Source: Methanobacterium aggregans
GTDB taxonomy: Archaea > Methanobacteriota > Methanobacteria > Methanobacteriales > Methanobacteriaceae
Direction of reading: 5' to 3'
Length of the DNA: 64,000 nt
Assembly: GCF_017874455.1 (NCBI RefSeq)
Contig: NZ_JAGGLN010000001.1
Span: 434,001-498,000 of the forward strand
The notes beneath the pieces were generated by a model, which saw nothing but the letters and a program-made list of their open reading frames with translations, was not told where the DNA came from and did no database searches. Shown here piece by piece: positions 9,595 to 18,837 of this stretch; within the stretch, counting starts at the first letter, position 1, and each line of letters starts with the position of its first letter. Both the position numbers and the translations under genes were made by a program.

Positions 9595-10278
9595 ATGAAA
9601 GCAGCTGTACTATTTTCAGGAGGCAAAGACAGTACAATGGCAGCATATAAAGCCGTTGAAGAAGGTTGGGAGTTGGAATGTCTTGTTTCCATGTTCTCAG
9701 AAAACCCAGCATCCTACATGTTCCATGTTCCCAACATAGGTTTGACTGAATTATCCTCAGAGGCAATGGGTGTTCCACTCCTCAAAGCCAGGACCCCTGG
9801 TGAAAAAGAAGAGGAACTGGAAGATTTAAGGAAGGTTTTAGGGGAACTGAAGGAAAGGGGTGTTGAAGGTGTTTTTGCAGGTGCCCTGGAATCTGTCTAT
9901 CAAAAATCAAGGATAGACAGTATCTGCAGTGAACTTGGACTTGAGTCACATGCCCCACTCTGGCACAGGGATCCCAGGGAGTACATGGAAGAGATCATAA
10001 ACCTTGGATTTGAGGTTATAATAACCAGTGCATCTGCAGAAGGCCTTGATGAATCCTGGCTGGGTAGAAAGCTGGATCTGGAACTTCTGGATGAACTCAT
10101 AAAACTCAATGAGAAGTACGGTATTCATATAGGATTTGAGGGTGGTGAAGCTGAAACCCTTGTACTTGACTGTCCTCTTTTCAAAAAACGTATAAATGTA
10201 GTTGAGGCACGAAAGGTATGGGAAAAAGACAGCGGATACTACTTGATAGAAGAAGCTGTTTTAGAGGATAAGAATTAA
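9595..10278 (+). CDS. dph6: Diphthine--ammonia ligase (Dph6-type, MJ0570 family)
   Basis: 227 aa. The N-terminal PP-loop ATP-binding motif FSGGKDST is at residues 8-15, followed by the family motifs MFHVPN, E-x-V-FAGAL and GFEGGEAETLVLDCPLF. The enzyme adenylates diphthine on elongation factor 2 and adds ammonia, the last step of diphthamide synthesis. AGGTGA lies upstream of the ATG. It is a single gene with its own spacer, downstream of the pilin-like locus. Confidence 0.88.
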   Translation: MKAAVLFSGGKDSTMAAYKAVEEGWELECLVSMFSENPASYMFHVPNIGLTELSSEAMGVPLLKARTPGEKEEELEDLRKVLGELKERGVEGVFAGALESVYQKSRIDSICSELGLESHAPLWHRDPREYMEEIINLGFEVIITSASAEGLDESWLGRKLDLELLDELIKLNEKYGIHIGFEGGEAETLVLDCPLFKKRINVVEARKVWEKDSGYYLIEEAVLEDKN

Positions 10279-10394
10279 AAATAAAGAATAAATTTATATA
10301 ATTTTCTTTATTGTATGATACACAAAAACTATACTCAAAACAAATGACCCCTTACATCTGGAATTAAAGTCAAAAAATACATATAAACTGGAGT

Positions 10395-10784
10395 TTGATC
10401 AAAATAAACCTGAAAATTATTGGAGTAGGTGCTCTCGTTAATGCAGCTTTAACTATTATTTTATCAAGAATCTTTTTCCCTCTCTTAGTCTTAGGCCCGC
10501 TTACTGGAGGATTCTTATCATCTTACCATAGCAGAGGATATGAAGATTACGATAAAATGGATAAAAAAGATGGAATGGTTGTAGGGGCAATTTCAGGATT
10601 AATTGGAGGTTTAATAACAGGTTTATTATTCATTCTGGGCATTGGAGATATAACATCCATTCTAGGAGTAATCTCCACTGGCAATACATTACTCAATGCA
10701 TATATCATCATTCAACTGTCATTAATTATGAGTTTTGTTTTAGGATTAGTTGGAGGATTCCTCGGAGTCATTGTCAAAAAGTAA
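10395..10784 (+). CDS. DUF5518-type small membrane protein
   Basis: 129 aa, nearly all membrane. There are about four hydrophobic segments with Gly-rich helices (GVGALVNAALTIIL, GPLTGGFLSSYHSRG, GAISGLIGGLITGLLFILGIG, SFVLGLVGGFLGVIV). The SSYHSRGYEDYDKMDKKDGMVVGAISG loop is characteristic of DUF5518 proteins common in methanogens and haloarchaea, whose function is not known. The start is a TTG at 10395, with a GGAG placed very close, so the true start could differ by a few codons. Confidence 0.65.
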   Translation: MIKINLKIIGVGALVNAALTIILSRIFFPLLVLGPLTGGFLSSYHSRGYEDYDKMDKKDGMVVGAISGLIGGLITGLLFILGIGDITSILGVISTGNTLLNAYIIIQLSLIMSFVLGLVGGFLGVIVKK

Positions 10785-10798
10785 AGTTTTTTCATATA

Positions 10799-11173
10799 TC
10801 ATTTCTCTGTGATCCACTGGATCAATGCTTCAACTTCATCTGTTTCTATTTCTACTTCTATTTCTCCAAGTGGAGATAGGTAACCATCAACAAAGTTAGA
10901 CACCCCAACAAGTGCTGCCTGTTTACTTAAAGAGAAGGTGATTTTAGTATCATGCACACCTTTTTCAAGTATTCTGGTTGCAGTGTCACGTATTCTCCTT
11001 TCTCTTAGTAACTCCTTTAAAATCTGAAGTGATTCTATACCTCCAGAAACCAGAACATAATCTTCACCTATTTCAATATCATCATAATCGAACATGTTAG
11101 AAAGAGCTTCGGTAACCTTTTCAAGATCCTCTGTTGGATTAATCATTGCTTTAGCCTTTACTTTGCATTTCAT
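10799..11173 (-). CDS. UPF0201 family protein (predicted RNA-binding)
   Basis: 124 aa, matching the archaeal UPF0201 family in length and in the motifs INPTEDLEKVTEALSNMF near the start and TRILEKGVHDTKITFSLSKQAA in the middle. The family has a ferredoxin-like fold related to ribosomal proteins and is of unknown role. The gene overlaps the end of the upstream kinase-like gene by 23 nt, so the two are translationally linked. The pair with UPF0200 is a conserved archaeal arrangement. Confidence 0.8.
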   Translation of the reverse strand: MKCKVKAKAMINPTEDLEKVTEALSNMFDYDDIEIGEDYVLVSGGIESLQILKELLRERRIRDTATRILEKGVHDTKITFSLSKQAALVGVSNFVDGYLSPLGEIEVEIETDEVEALIQWITEK

Positions 11174-11729
11174 TTTTTAATACGCCCCTCACAACATTTT
11201 TAAGTTTCTTCACAGGCCCTTCATTGACGATCATGTAATCCGAAGTTGCGATCACATTTCCAATTCCAAAGTTAAGTTCGCGCTCGTCCCGCTTTTTAAA
11301 CTGGGATAATTCCATTGAATCATCATCCCTCATACGTTTTTTAAGTCTTTTGAACCTTGTTTTGGGAGTTGAATGAACTGCTATTACCTTGAAATCCTTG
11401 AAGTTTTTTCTGAAGATTTCAACTTCGTAGGGACTTCTTATACCTTCTATCATGTAAACATCATCTGCTGAAGCAGTATCCTGATTCATGTTTGGATTAT
11501 GTTTTTTATCCATAGATTTTATTGATTCAACACAGCGTTCTGCTACCACAAATTCACCGTACTCCTCTCTTAATTTAACTGCAACTTCTCCAGGTGTTGA
11601 ACCTCTTTTTTCGGCCTCATCTCTGATAACATCCCCCATACGTACGATGGGTATTTTCAGGTTCTTAGCCACCCTTGAAACAACACTTTTACCAGAACCC
11701 GGCAGTCCCGTAACCCCAATAACCTTCAT
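11151..11729 (-). CDS. UPF0200 family P-loop kinase (dephospho-CoA-kinase-like)
   Basis: 192 aa. The Walker A motif GLPGSGKS is at residues 8-15, followed by a kinase lid-type region (KTRFKRLKKRMRDDD) and a D-x-V/Y-M-I-E-G-I-R Walker B-like stretch. The fold is that of dephospho-CoA and nucleotide monophosphate kinases, but the substrate is unproven. It starts 2 nt after the stop of the phosphopantoate ligase gene, with GGTGAT inside that gene's end, so the pair is one transcript. Proximity to a CoA-pathway gene makes a CoA-related or RNA-related phosphorylation plausible; this is inference. Confidence 0.8.
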   Translation of the reverse strand: MKVIGVTGLPGSGKSVVSRVAKNLKIPIVRMGDVIRDEAEKRGSTPGEVAVKLREEYGEFVVAERCVESIKSMDKKHNPNMNQDTASADDVYMIEGIRSPYEVEIFRKNFKDFKVIAVHSTPKTRFKRLKKRMRDDDSMELSQFKKRDERELNFGIGNVIATSDYMIVNEGPVKKLKNVVRGVLKNEMQSKG

Positions 11730-11731
11730 AA

Positions 11732-12481
11732 TTACGCATCACCAATATAAGTTCTTGAAACTATCTTCAATGATTCTTCAAGATTCTGATCATTATTAAA
11801 ATTTTCCAGTATCATTTTAAGATCATCATCACTGTAATTTTTAAACTCTGCAACTTCCTGGATGATATTTGGTAGTGCACGTACAACGTTGTCAACGATG
11901 GTTATACTCGAGGTTTTTGCAGTTCTTGAGAGTGGATTGAGATCAACTGTTACAACAGTCTTTCCATTTGCAACAAGCGCCTCTGCCCTGTCACCATCTT
12001 CAAGAGGCACCAAAACAACATCTGCACTGTAAACTCCCTCAAGACTTGCCCTTGCCCTTGGACCTTCAAGACCATCTATAATTCCCTTTTCTTCATCTTC
12101 TATACCCAGAACCCTTCTGGCACCAGCATCCTTAAGTGTTTCTTCAACTTTTTCAACCCTGGAAGCGGTTCTGTAGAATAGGTTTATTTCTATCTTTGCT
12201 CCAAGGGTTTCTGCAAGTTCCACAACCAATTCCGCTGCAAGAGCTGTTGTGTTACCATTAACTGATATAACCGGGTTTTCTGCAAGTAGAAGTGCTGCTG
12301 CACCTGCCCTTTCAGCTTTTCTGGCAGTTTCCGTTGTTTTCTCACCTATGAGGTAGTCAAATGCTTCACCCCGTCCATGGGCTATCATTCCAGAATCTGC
12401 AAGTATACCCTTTTTGTAGGCATCCACTATCTTTGCCCTTAACATGAGTGATTCATATCTTGGATGATCTTTAGGTATCAT
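11732..12481 (-). CDS. 4-phosphopantoate--beta-alanine ligase (archaeal phosphopantothenate synthetase)
   Basis: 249 aa from the ATG at 12481 (an in-frame TTG at 12490 is also possible). Family motifs: IPKDHPRYESLMLR at the start, HGRGEAFDYLIGE, NPVISVNGNTTAL and the acidic-polar LNPLSRTAKTSSITIVDNVVRA near the C-terminus. In archaea this enzyme joins 4-phosphopantoate and beta-alanine using ATP to make 4'-phosphopantothenate for CoA. It heads an operon with the UPF0200 kinase-like and UPF0201 genes. Confidence 0.88.
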   Translation of the reverse strand: MIPKDHPRYESLMLRAKIVDAYKKGILADSGMIAHGRGEAFDYLIGEKTTETARKAERAGAAALLLAENPVISVNGNTTALAAELVVELAETLGAKIEINLFYRTASRVEKVEETLKDAGARRVLGIEDEEKGIIDGLEGPRARASLEGVYSADVVLVPLEDGDRAEALVANGKTVVTVDLNPLSRTAKTSSITIVDNVVRALPNIIQEVAEFKNYSDDDLKMILENFNNDQNLEESLKIVSRTYIGDA

Positions 12482-12692
12482 ATGTATCAACTATGGAATT
12501 TAGTGTATATATTACTTATTAAATAACTCCTTTTTTCAAAATAACCTTTTTAAGTGGAAATATTTTTATTTAAAATAATAATAAAATGATTTTTGATATT
12601 TAAACCTACTTAGCCATAAAATAGTAAAAGGTACAGATCCCATTTTTTTTATTCACACACTGCAAATTGGGATGTCAAAAAAATGGATGGAT

Positions 12693-13604
12693 TTAAAATT
12701 TTGTTTTAACTTTTTCTATTATGTCTGTGGGTTTGTTTCCAGTTAAATTCATGAACTTCTCTTCCAACTTAACCTTCACAAAATCTCCTTCAACTGCTCC
12801 GATGGTGTTTTCCACCATGTAAATATCAGGTTTAACATTTGAACGAATATCATATTCAATCTTTACATAAGCAACGTTTTTACCCGCTTCTACCACGTCA
12901 CCATAGGTGTAGTTCCTGTAGTACCTGATTCTGAATATAAGGAATACAACAGCTACCAGTATCAATGCAAATATTAAAGTTGTCAGTGACGGGAAGAACT
13001 CAAATGAGAATGCAGTTACAAATGCAGAGTTGGTACTCACAGCAACCAGAATCAGTCCAATAACAACGTACATCAAAAAGAAGTCCCTGTAGGCTGGAAA
13101 ATCATTACTGTACATGAGTTTTATACGTTTGTAAAGCAGGTAAACAATGTAGGCTACAGTTAAAATTCCCAGGATTGCGTAGATAATTCCAGCTATGAAG
13201 TTGAATATGTAGAGTATTGACAGTATGAGGAATACTCCAGATAATATTTGAAGCCTTAAGATGGTGTTTTCCTTTTCCTTGTAACTGAAACTTCCAGATA
13301 TGAAAATGGTATCTTCCGAACCATCCATTTCCCTGCTTAAACGTTCAATATCTTCAGGTATGTCAAGAGGTTCCTCGGATTCATCTTTTTTACTGGTTAT
13401 TTTGGATATTCTTTCCTCAAGATTTGCATTATCCTTTATTTTGTCAAAGTTTTCTTTGATGCCCTCAGTATCAATTTTGGATTTAATATCTCCCTTATCT
13501 ATGTTTCTAAGTTTCTCTGGAATCTTTGGTATTGCAAGAATAATTATTCCAATAAAAGAAAAAAATTTTAAGATTAAATCCCCAAATTTATTGAACAAAC
13601 CCAT
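12693..13604 (-). CDS. DUF2101-type integral membrane protein
   Basis: 303 aa. A first hydrophobic segment (about residues 12-28) is followed by a charged Lys/Asp/Glu-rich region with coiled-coil character (about 35-100). Then come four or five TM helices (about 118-230) and a soluble C-terminal domain of about 65 aa (YGDVVEAGKNVAYVKIEYDIRSNVKPDIY). I recognise the build as DUF2101, a methanogen family of unknown function. AAGGGTAA lies before the ATG. Together with the pilin gene and EppA on the same strand it may belong to a surface-filament cluster. Confidence 0.65.
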   Translation of the reverse strand: MGLFNKFGDLILKFFSFIGIIILAIPKIPEKLRNIDKGDIKSKIDTEGIKENFDKIKDNANLEERISKITSKKDESEEPLDIPEDIERLSREMDGSEDTIFISGSFSYKEKENTILRLQILSGVFLILSILYIFNFIAGIIYAILGILTVAYIVYLLYKRIKLMYSNDFPAYRDFFLMYVVIGLILVAVSTNSAFVTAFSFEFFPSLTTLIFALILVAVVFLIFRIRYYRNYTYGDVVEAGKNVAYVKIEYDIRSNVKPDIYMVENTIGAVEGDFVKVKLEEKFMNLTGNKPTDIIEKVKTKF

Positions 13605-13647
13605 GTGTTACCCTTCTGATAGTTTATAATCATTGATTTCATTGATA

Positions 13648-14073
13648 TTATGTTACACTAACTGTTATCACTTTTTCATTTTGTTTCCATTCCACAACAA
13701 CGGTATGCCAACCTGCAGCATTAGAGTTAAGATCCTGATTGCTTAACTTGTAATCTGTATCCCTTGCAATGGTTTTGGTTTTACTACCTGATAGTGGCAC
13801 TGTCATGGAAATTCCATCTGTCCCTGTTGTGAAATCATTGTGCTTTGGAATGTAAACACTCAAAGTTCTTTTTGAACCTGGTCCATTTGCATAAACCAGA
13901 TCAGCAGCGTTTGCAATAGTATCTACAGCTGCCTTTGCATCTGATGCTTTGGAAACATCACTACTGGAATTTACTGAACTTCCAATCATGGGTATGGTAA
14001 CTGTACCTAAAATAACTAGGATTACAAGAATCAAGAGCAAATATTCCACAGAAGCCTGTCCCTTAACGTCCAT
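13648..14073 (-). CDS. Type IV pilin-like protein with canonical class III signal peptide
   Basis: 141 aa from the ATG at 14073, preceded by GTGAT at four bases; an upstream in-frame ATG at 14097 would add eight residues. The N-terminus MDVKGQASVEYLLLILVILVIL contains Q-A-S-V-E-Y-L-L-L, the exact EppA-type recognition motif, followed by the hydrophobic filament-forming helix. The exported part is a small beta-rich domain. The gene lies on the same strand as the prepilin peptidase gene (upstream, 14148-15305). Confidence 0.82.
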   Translation of the reverse strand: MDVKGQASVEYLLLILVILVILGTVTIPMIGSSVNSSSDVSKASDAKAAVDTIANAADLVYANGPGSKRTLSVYIPKHNDFTTGTDGISMTVPLSGSKTKTIARDTDYKLSNQDLNSNAAGWHTVVVEWKQNEKVITVSVT

Positions 14074-14147
14074 CTTTATCACATCTAATTCTATCATTTT
14101 ACCACAATATAAATTTTGTTTTATAAATCTTTGATAAGGATTTTCCC

Positions 14148-15305
14148 CTAAATGATCGTGTACAAAATCTTCTCTATTATGAAAGCCAGATCTCCTATAA
14201 AAAGGGATATTAAAAGGCCTATCAATATGGATGGGGCAAATGGAACTCCTCTCTTTATTCTGAGATTGTTCTCTATTTTTCCTTCCTTAAAAATATTTTT
14301 TAAGTGTTCAATATCCTTATCTTGAAGGCCCGCTGCCATTGAACCTACTACAAGTTTTCCCCTAGGACCAGAAAGCTTGCTGACATCACCGGTTTTTATA
14401 GCTTCCTTGAATTTGGTGAAAAATCCCTTGTCATCAATTTGAATTTCTCCATCCAGTTCATACATGTTGTAAGCTGGTATCATTCCATCTTGGAGTTCAC
14501 TTATTTTATAATCATCCTGCAGTGCCTCCTTGCTCACACTGGTTAAGATCTTCTTTATTATATTTATGAAGGTTATGGAGACCAACAAAAATCCAATGCT
14601 TATCAATGTAATCTCAAATCGGCTGTAAAGTGCAAAAGCTACTGTAACAGTTACAACAACTGCTTTTAATTTATCTGGAAGTTTGGATATTGCCAGTATC
14701 AAAACAATCGTTAAAATAATGGATATTATCAGGGGATAATCTATGAACTGTCTTATTTCAAGGATTATTGCTGCTGCAGCTGTTATAACTAGGGCTAAGA
14801 GGATATTTTTTGTGTAATCTTCTTTTATTGGGGCTAATAATTCATCCAGAAGGTAGGGCTTCTTTTTCACAGCTATGTAGAACACGAATATCAGGAGAAA
14901 TGGGAGTATTGAGAGTATGCTGTTTATGATAATGGTCAGGGCAAATGGGTAGACTGCAAAAACTGGAAAACTCCATGAACCCACGTTGTAATTTAGGAGA
15001 ACTGCTGGGAAGGGTAGAAGAGCTGCAAGTGCTGTGAATAATTTAACATCCCCCCCTGCCCAGGCCCCGAACTTCCAGAACAGGTAGCCCAGTGCAAAGA
15101 TCACTGCAGTGCAGATCACACAGAGGATGAGGAACATTGGGTTAGAGGTCATGAATGCATAAATACCGTTTAATACAATACCAATTCCTATTAAAGGAAA
15201 GGTTAATTTGTTTTTAATAACACCGTCTTTTATATCAGAGTAACTAGCATAAACACATGCTAGTATTGCTATAACTGCACAGATAAATGGAATATTTATT
15301 ATCAT
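14148..15305 (-). CDS. eppA: Prepilin peptidase, A24 family (EppA-like)
   Basis: 385 aa with about ten hydrophobic segments. The two catalytic aspartates of A24 peptidases are visible: D in YSDIKDGVIKNKLTFPLI (about residue 24) and D in GAWAGGDVKLFTALAALLPF (about residue 87). The long C-terminal part with a soluble loop (about residues 255-355: YKISELQDGMIPAYNMYE, the SKLSGPRGKLV stretch and DIEHLKNIFKEGKIE) is like EppA, the archaeal peptidase that processes class III Q-x-S-x-E pilins. It should cut the leaders of the pilins at 13648 and 2883 and perhaps the variant leaders of the 3.5-8 kb locus. Confidence 0.85.
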   Translation of the reverse strand: MIINIPFICAVIAILACVYASYSDIKDGVIKNKLTFPLIGIGIVLNGIYAFMTSNPMFLILCVICTAVIFALGYLFWKFGAWAGGDVKLFTALAALLPFPAVLLNYNVGSWSFPVFAVYPFALTIIINSILSILPFLLIFVFYIAVKKKPYLLDELLAPIKEDYTKNILLALVITAAAAIILEIRQFIDYPLIISIILTIVLILAISKLPDKLKAVVVTVTVAFALYSRFEITLISIGFLLVSITFINIIKKILTSVSKEALQDDYKISELQDGMIPAYNMYELDGEIQIDDKGFFTKFKEAIKTGDVSKLSGPRGKLVVGSMAAGLQDKDIEHLKNIFKEGKIENNLRIKRGVPFAPSILIGLLISLFIGDLAFIIEKILYTII

Positions 15306-15468
15306 AAAAATCGTTGCTTTTAATTTTCTAATTATTTATTTTAGAGGTATCTCTGAATCCCTTTACAAATTTTTAGTAATGAGTGTGTTAAAGTTAAATT
15401 GAAGGTTTTTTTTATGGAAAGGGTTCCATTAAACTCTTCAAAACTCTTTAACCTTAAATTTTATTTTT

Positions 15469-17100
15469 TCAAACAATCTTACCCTTCTTATTATCAATAA
15501 CCGCTTTTATAAAAGATTTGAAGATTGGATGTGCATTGTTCGGTCTTGATTTAAACTCAGGGTGGAACTGACAGCCTAAAAACCAGGGATGGTTTGGAAG
15601 CTCCACTATCTCAACAAGGAAATCATCAGGGGATGTTCCTGAAATTACAAGGCCTTTCTCTTCAAGCAGTTTTCTGTAGTCGTTGTTGAATTCGTACCTG
15701 TGCCTGTGCCTTTCTGAAACAATATCCTCCTTGTAAGCTTCCTGTGCAAGGGTTCCTTCCTTGAGTTTGCATGGATATGAACCCAACCTCATGGTTCCTC
15801 CCATGTTCTTTATCTGCTTCTGTTCAAGCATGATATCTATAACAGGATGTTTAGCGTTCTCATCAAACTCTGTACTGTTTGCTCCTTCAAATCCATTCAT
15901 CCTTGCAAATTCTATTACCATGCACTGCATTCCAAGGCATATTCCAAAGAGGGGTACTTCATTTTCTATTGAGTACCTGACAGCATCAAGTTTTCCTGAA
16001 ATTCCCCGTTCACCAAACCCTCCAGGTATGAGAAGGGCATCAACTCCACGGATCCTATCTGGGTTAAGGGATTCTTCAGCTTTTATCCATTCAATATCCA
16101 CTTTAACACCATGATGGGCAGCAGCATGTTTGAGGGATTCTCTTATACTGATGTAGGCATCTTCAAGTTCCACGTACTTTCCAACTATACCCACTGTAAC
16201 CTTGAAATCATCCTTCTTAAGTGAATCCACTATCCTGCTCCATTCATAGAGGTCAGGTTTTCTTGATTCCATGTTCAACCTTTTGAGTATGTACTCCCCA
16301 ACATTTTCCCTGTTAAGCATTAATGGAACTTCGTAGATGGAATGGGCATCGGGTGCATTTACAACTGCATCCTTGTCAACATCACAGAAGTGTGCTATTT
16401 TTTCCTTTAGATGATTGTCTATTGGAAGTTCAGACCTGCATATGATCATATCTGGAGTTATACCAGTACTCCTGAGTTCTTTGGTACTGTGCTGGGTTGG
16501 TTTGGTTTTGAATTCACCTGCAGCACGCAGATAGGGTACGTAGGTTACATGGACGAACATGACATTTTCAGGACCTTCCTCATTTCTAAGCTGACGCAGG
16601 GCTTCAAGGAATGGCTGGCTTTCTATGTCTCCAACTGTTCCACCAACCTCAACCATCACAACCTCTGCCTGTGTTTCTTTTGCAATTTTACGCACCATAG
16701 ATTTTATCTCATCTGTTATGTGCGGAATGATCTGTACACAGGACCCAAGATAGCTTCCTTTTCTCTCCTTTTTGATAACAGAACTGTAAACCTTTCCTGT
16801 TGTTATGTTAGATTTTCCTGAAAGGTTGACATCCAGGAATCGTTCGTAGTGACCCAGATCAAGGTCTGTTTCCATTCCATCTTCTGTTACAAAAACTTCA
16901 CCGTGCTGATATGGATTCAGAGTTCCTGAATCCCAGTTCAGGTATGGATCTATTTTTATCGCAGTTACATCCACACCATAGGACCTCAATATTCTTCCAA
17001 TCGACGCAGATGATATTCCTTTTCCTATTGAACTTACAACACCGCCTGTTACAACTATATACTTTGACAGATAAACCCTCTCCTTAAAAATATTTTCCAT
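15469..17100 (-). CDS. pyrG: CTP synthase
   Basis: 543 aa as read from the ATG at 17100. The enzyme converts UTP to CTP using ATP and glutamine. The N-terminal synthase domain begins KYIVVTGGVVSSIGKG (P-loop) with DPYLNWDSGTLNPYQHGEVFV. The C-terminal class I glutaminase domain has the nucleophile in GICLGMQC and the His/Glu of QFHPEFKSRP. The family normally starts at M-x-KYIVVTGG, so the first ten residues are extra. A strong AAGGAGAGG (17077-17085) lies inside the ORF, six bases before a CTG codon at 17070, which would give a 533-aa protein of usual size. The CTG start is inferred. Confidence 0.95.
   Translation of the reverse strand: MENIFKERVYLSKYIVVTGGVVSSIGKGISSASIGRILRSYGVDVTAIKIDPYLNWDSGTLNPYQHGEVFVTEDGMETDLDLGHYERFLDVNLSGKSNITTGKVYSSVIKKERKGSYLGSCVQIIPHITDEIKSMVRKIAKETQAEVVMVEVGGTVGDIESQPFLEALRQLRNEEGPENVMFVHVTYVPYLRAAGEFKTKPTQHSTKELRSTGITPDMIICRSELPIDNHLKEKIAHFCDVDKDAVVNAPDAHSIYEVPLMLNRENVGEYILKRLNMESRKPDLYEWSRIVDSLKKDDFKVTVGIVGKYVELEDAYISIRESLKHAAAHHGVKVDIEWIKAEESLNPDRIRGVDALLIPGGFGERGISGKLDAVRYSIENEVPLFGICLGMQCMVIEFARMNGFEGANSTEFDENAKHPVIDIMLEQKQIKNMGGTMRLGSYPCKLKEGTLAQEAYKEDIVSERHRHRYEFNNDYRKLLEEKGLVISGTSPDDFLVEIVELPNHPWFLGCQFHPEFKSRPNNAHPIFKSFIKAVIDNKKGKIV
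17068..17085 (-). promoter_or_regulatory. Internal Shine-Dalgarno and candidate CTG start of pyrG
   Basis: On the minus strand AAGGAGAGG (17077-17085) is followed by six bases and CTG-TCA-AAG-TAT, exactly where CTP synthases usually begin. The upstream ATG at 17100 has no ribosome site. Confidence 0.5.
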
Positions 17101-17459
17101 TAAACTTCGTTATCATTAATTAAATTTCATTATCATTAAAATTATCATTCATCATTTGATTTTTATTTAAAATGTTTATTAACTGAAATATTTATTCAAA
17201 AATTTTTATTAAACAATACATTAACTAAAATATTTTGTTTGAGCTATTAAATAAATCTTGACATTGAGATCAAAAATTTGCTCCAAATATAACCCTTAAA
17301 CAAATATGCTCCCTAAAAAATTAGAGATATAATTTATAATAACAATTAAGGATTTAATGAAGTATCCATAACTTATTTCTCAGAATATCGTTGAATGATC
17401 ATGTACTTAGTCAGAACACCTTCAAGATTAAAAAAAGGTCCCCTTCATCTTCCTACCAG
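17101..17459. other. Spacer between apgM 3' end and pyrG 5' end
   Basis: About 360 bp of AT-rich DNA (many ATTAAAT runs). It should carry the pyrG promoter. No ORF or stable hairpin is evident. Confidence 0.5.
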
Positions 17460-18665
17460 TCAACCTTTACCAGCATATTCAATGAAATGTTCCATGAACC
17501 TGTAACCCTCAATAATTCCCTGGGAACCTTTTCGAGCTGATTCTTCATCATAGCACCTGGTTTCATCTGCTTCAGCCAGTGAAGAGAACATTGCATATGG
17601 AACTGGATCCATTGTATGGGTTTTAACATGCACTGGTGTTGGATGGTCTGGTAGAACTGCAACTGCATGTTCACCGAAGTCTGGAAGTTTTCCCAGGAGT
17701 TTTCCTATTATCCGTTTATCGATTCGTTCCATTGCCTTCATTTTCTCAGGCAGATCTCCTGCATGTCCTGCCTCATCTGGTGCCTCAACATGGATAAAAA
17801 CCAGATCATGAGTTTTCAGTGCTTCCAGTGCATATTCAGCTTTTCCACAGTAATCTGTATCGTAGTAACCTGTTGCACCAGGTACATAAACATTTGTAAG
17901 TCCTGTGTAAACACCCAACCCTTTTATAAGGTCCACCCCTGTGATGGTGGCTCCCTTTAAACCATACTTCTCTTTAAATGATGGCATCTGTGGTTTAACT
18001 CCCTGTCCCCAGAGCCATATCATGTTCGCAGGGTTTTTACCCTCACGAACCCTCTTCTCGTTGACTGGATGACACGTGAGTAAATCCTTCGATCTCTGCA
18101 TTATTCCATTCAGGAGCTCTGCATTTTTGTCATCAGAAGGTTTAAGGATGTTTGATTCAACTGGTTCTCCAACAACATCATGTGGAGGTGTTGATTTAAG
18201 ATCTGCAGCACTTTCATCATGAGAGAGAAAGAGGTGTCTGTAGCTTGTTCCAAGGTAAAATTCACCGTAGCCTGAAAACTTCTGGTTCAGAGATTCTATG
18301 AGCTGTGAACTTTCCTCTGTGCTTATATGCCCTGCGTTGAAATCTGCAAGAATTCCATCCCTTTCTGTTATGAAGTTGCACCTGAATGCAACATCTCCCT
18401 CTTTAAGTTCTGCACCTATACTGGGAGCTTCAAGGGGACCCCTGCCGGTGTAATATTCTCTGGGATTGTATCCCATTATTGAAAGGTTTGCAACATCAGA
18501 TCCTGGCCCCATACCCTCTGGCACAGTTTTAAGCATTCCACTAACACCATTTGATGCTATATAATCCATGTTAGGGGTTCTGGCACTTTGAAGTGGGGTT
18601 TTACCATTCAATTCTTCAAGGGGATAATCTGCCATCCCATCTCCTATTACAACAATGTACTTCAT
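17460..18665 (-). CDS. apgM: ApgM-type alkaline-phosphatase-superfamily enzyme (2,3-BPG-independent phosphoglycerate mutase or homoserine kinase)
   Basis: 401 aa from the ATG at 18665, which has GAGGAT upstream; a longer ORF upstream is unlikely. Signature: IGDGMADYP at the N-terminus with the metal-binding Asp, PEGMGPGSDVANLSIMGYNP carrying the nucleophile Ser, and the C-terminal HVEAPDEAGHAGD and LPDHPTPVHVKTHTMDPVPY metal sites. Archaeal ApgM interconverts 3- and 2-phosphoglycerate. Some members of this family act as homoserine kinase in bacteria. Here the gene lies just downstream of homoserine dehydrogenase on the same strand, which leaves both roles open. Confidence 0.85.
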   Translation of the reverse strand: MKYIVVIGDGMADYPLEELNGKTPLQSARTPNMDYIASNGVSGMLKTVPEGMGPGSDVANLSIMGYNPREYYTGRGPLEAPSIGAELKEGDVAFRCNFITERDGILADFNAGHISTEESSQLIESLNQKFSGYGEFYLGTSYRHLFLSHDESAADLKSTPPHDVVGEPVESNILKPSDDKNAELLNGIMQRSKDLLTCHPVNEKRVREGKNPANMIWLWGQGVKPQMPSFKEKYGLKGATITGVDLIKGLGVYTGLTNVYVPGATGYYDTDYCGKAEYALEALKTHDLVFIHVEAPDEAGHAGDLPEKMKAMERIDKRIIGKLLGKLPDFGEHAVAVLPDHPTPVHVKTHTMDPVPYAMFSSLAEADETRCYDEESARKGSQGIIEGYRFMEHFIEYAGKG

Positions 18666-18837
18666 TTTTATATCCTCTTTATGAACGTTACAATAAGTTA
18701 ATTCATCAATTAAACTCATTGATCATTTTTATTAAAAAATTTTATTTTAAATTCTTTTAGTTTCAATAAAATCCTAACGAAGAACCCTCTTAAATTTTTG
18801 ACATGACAAAAAGGAGCTTATTCTTCTAAAAAGATAA

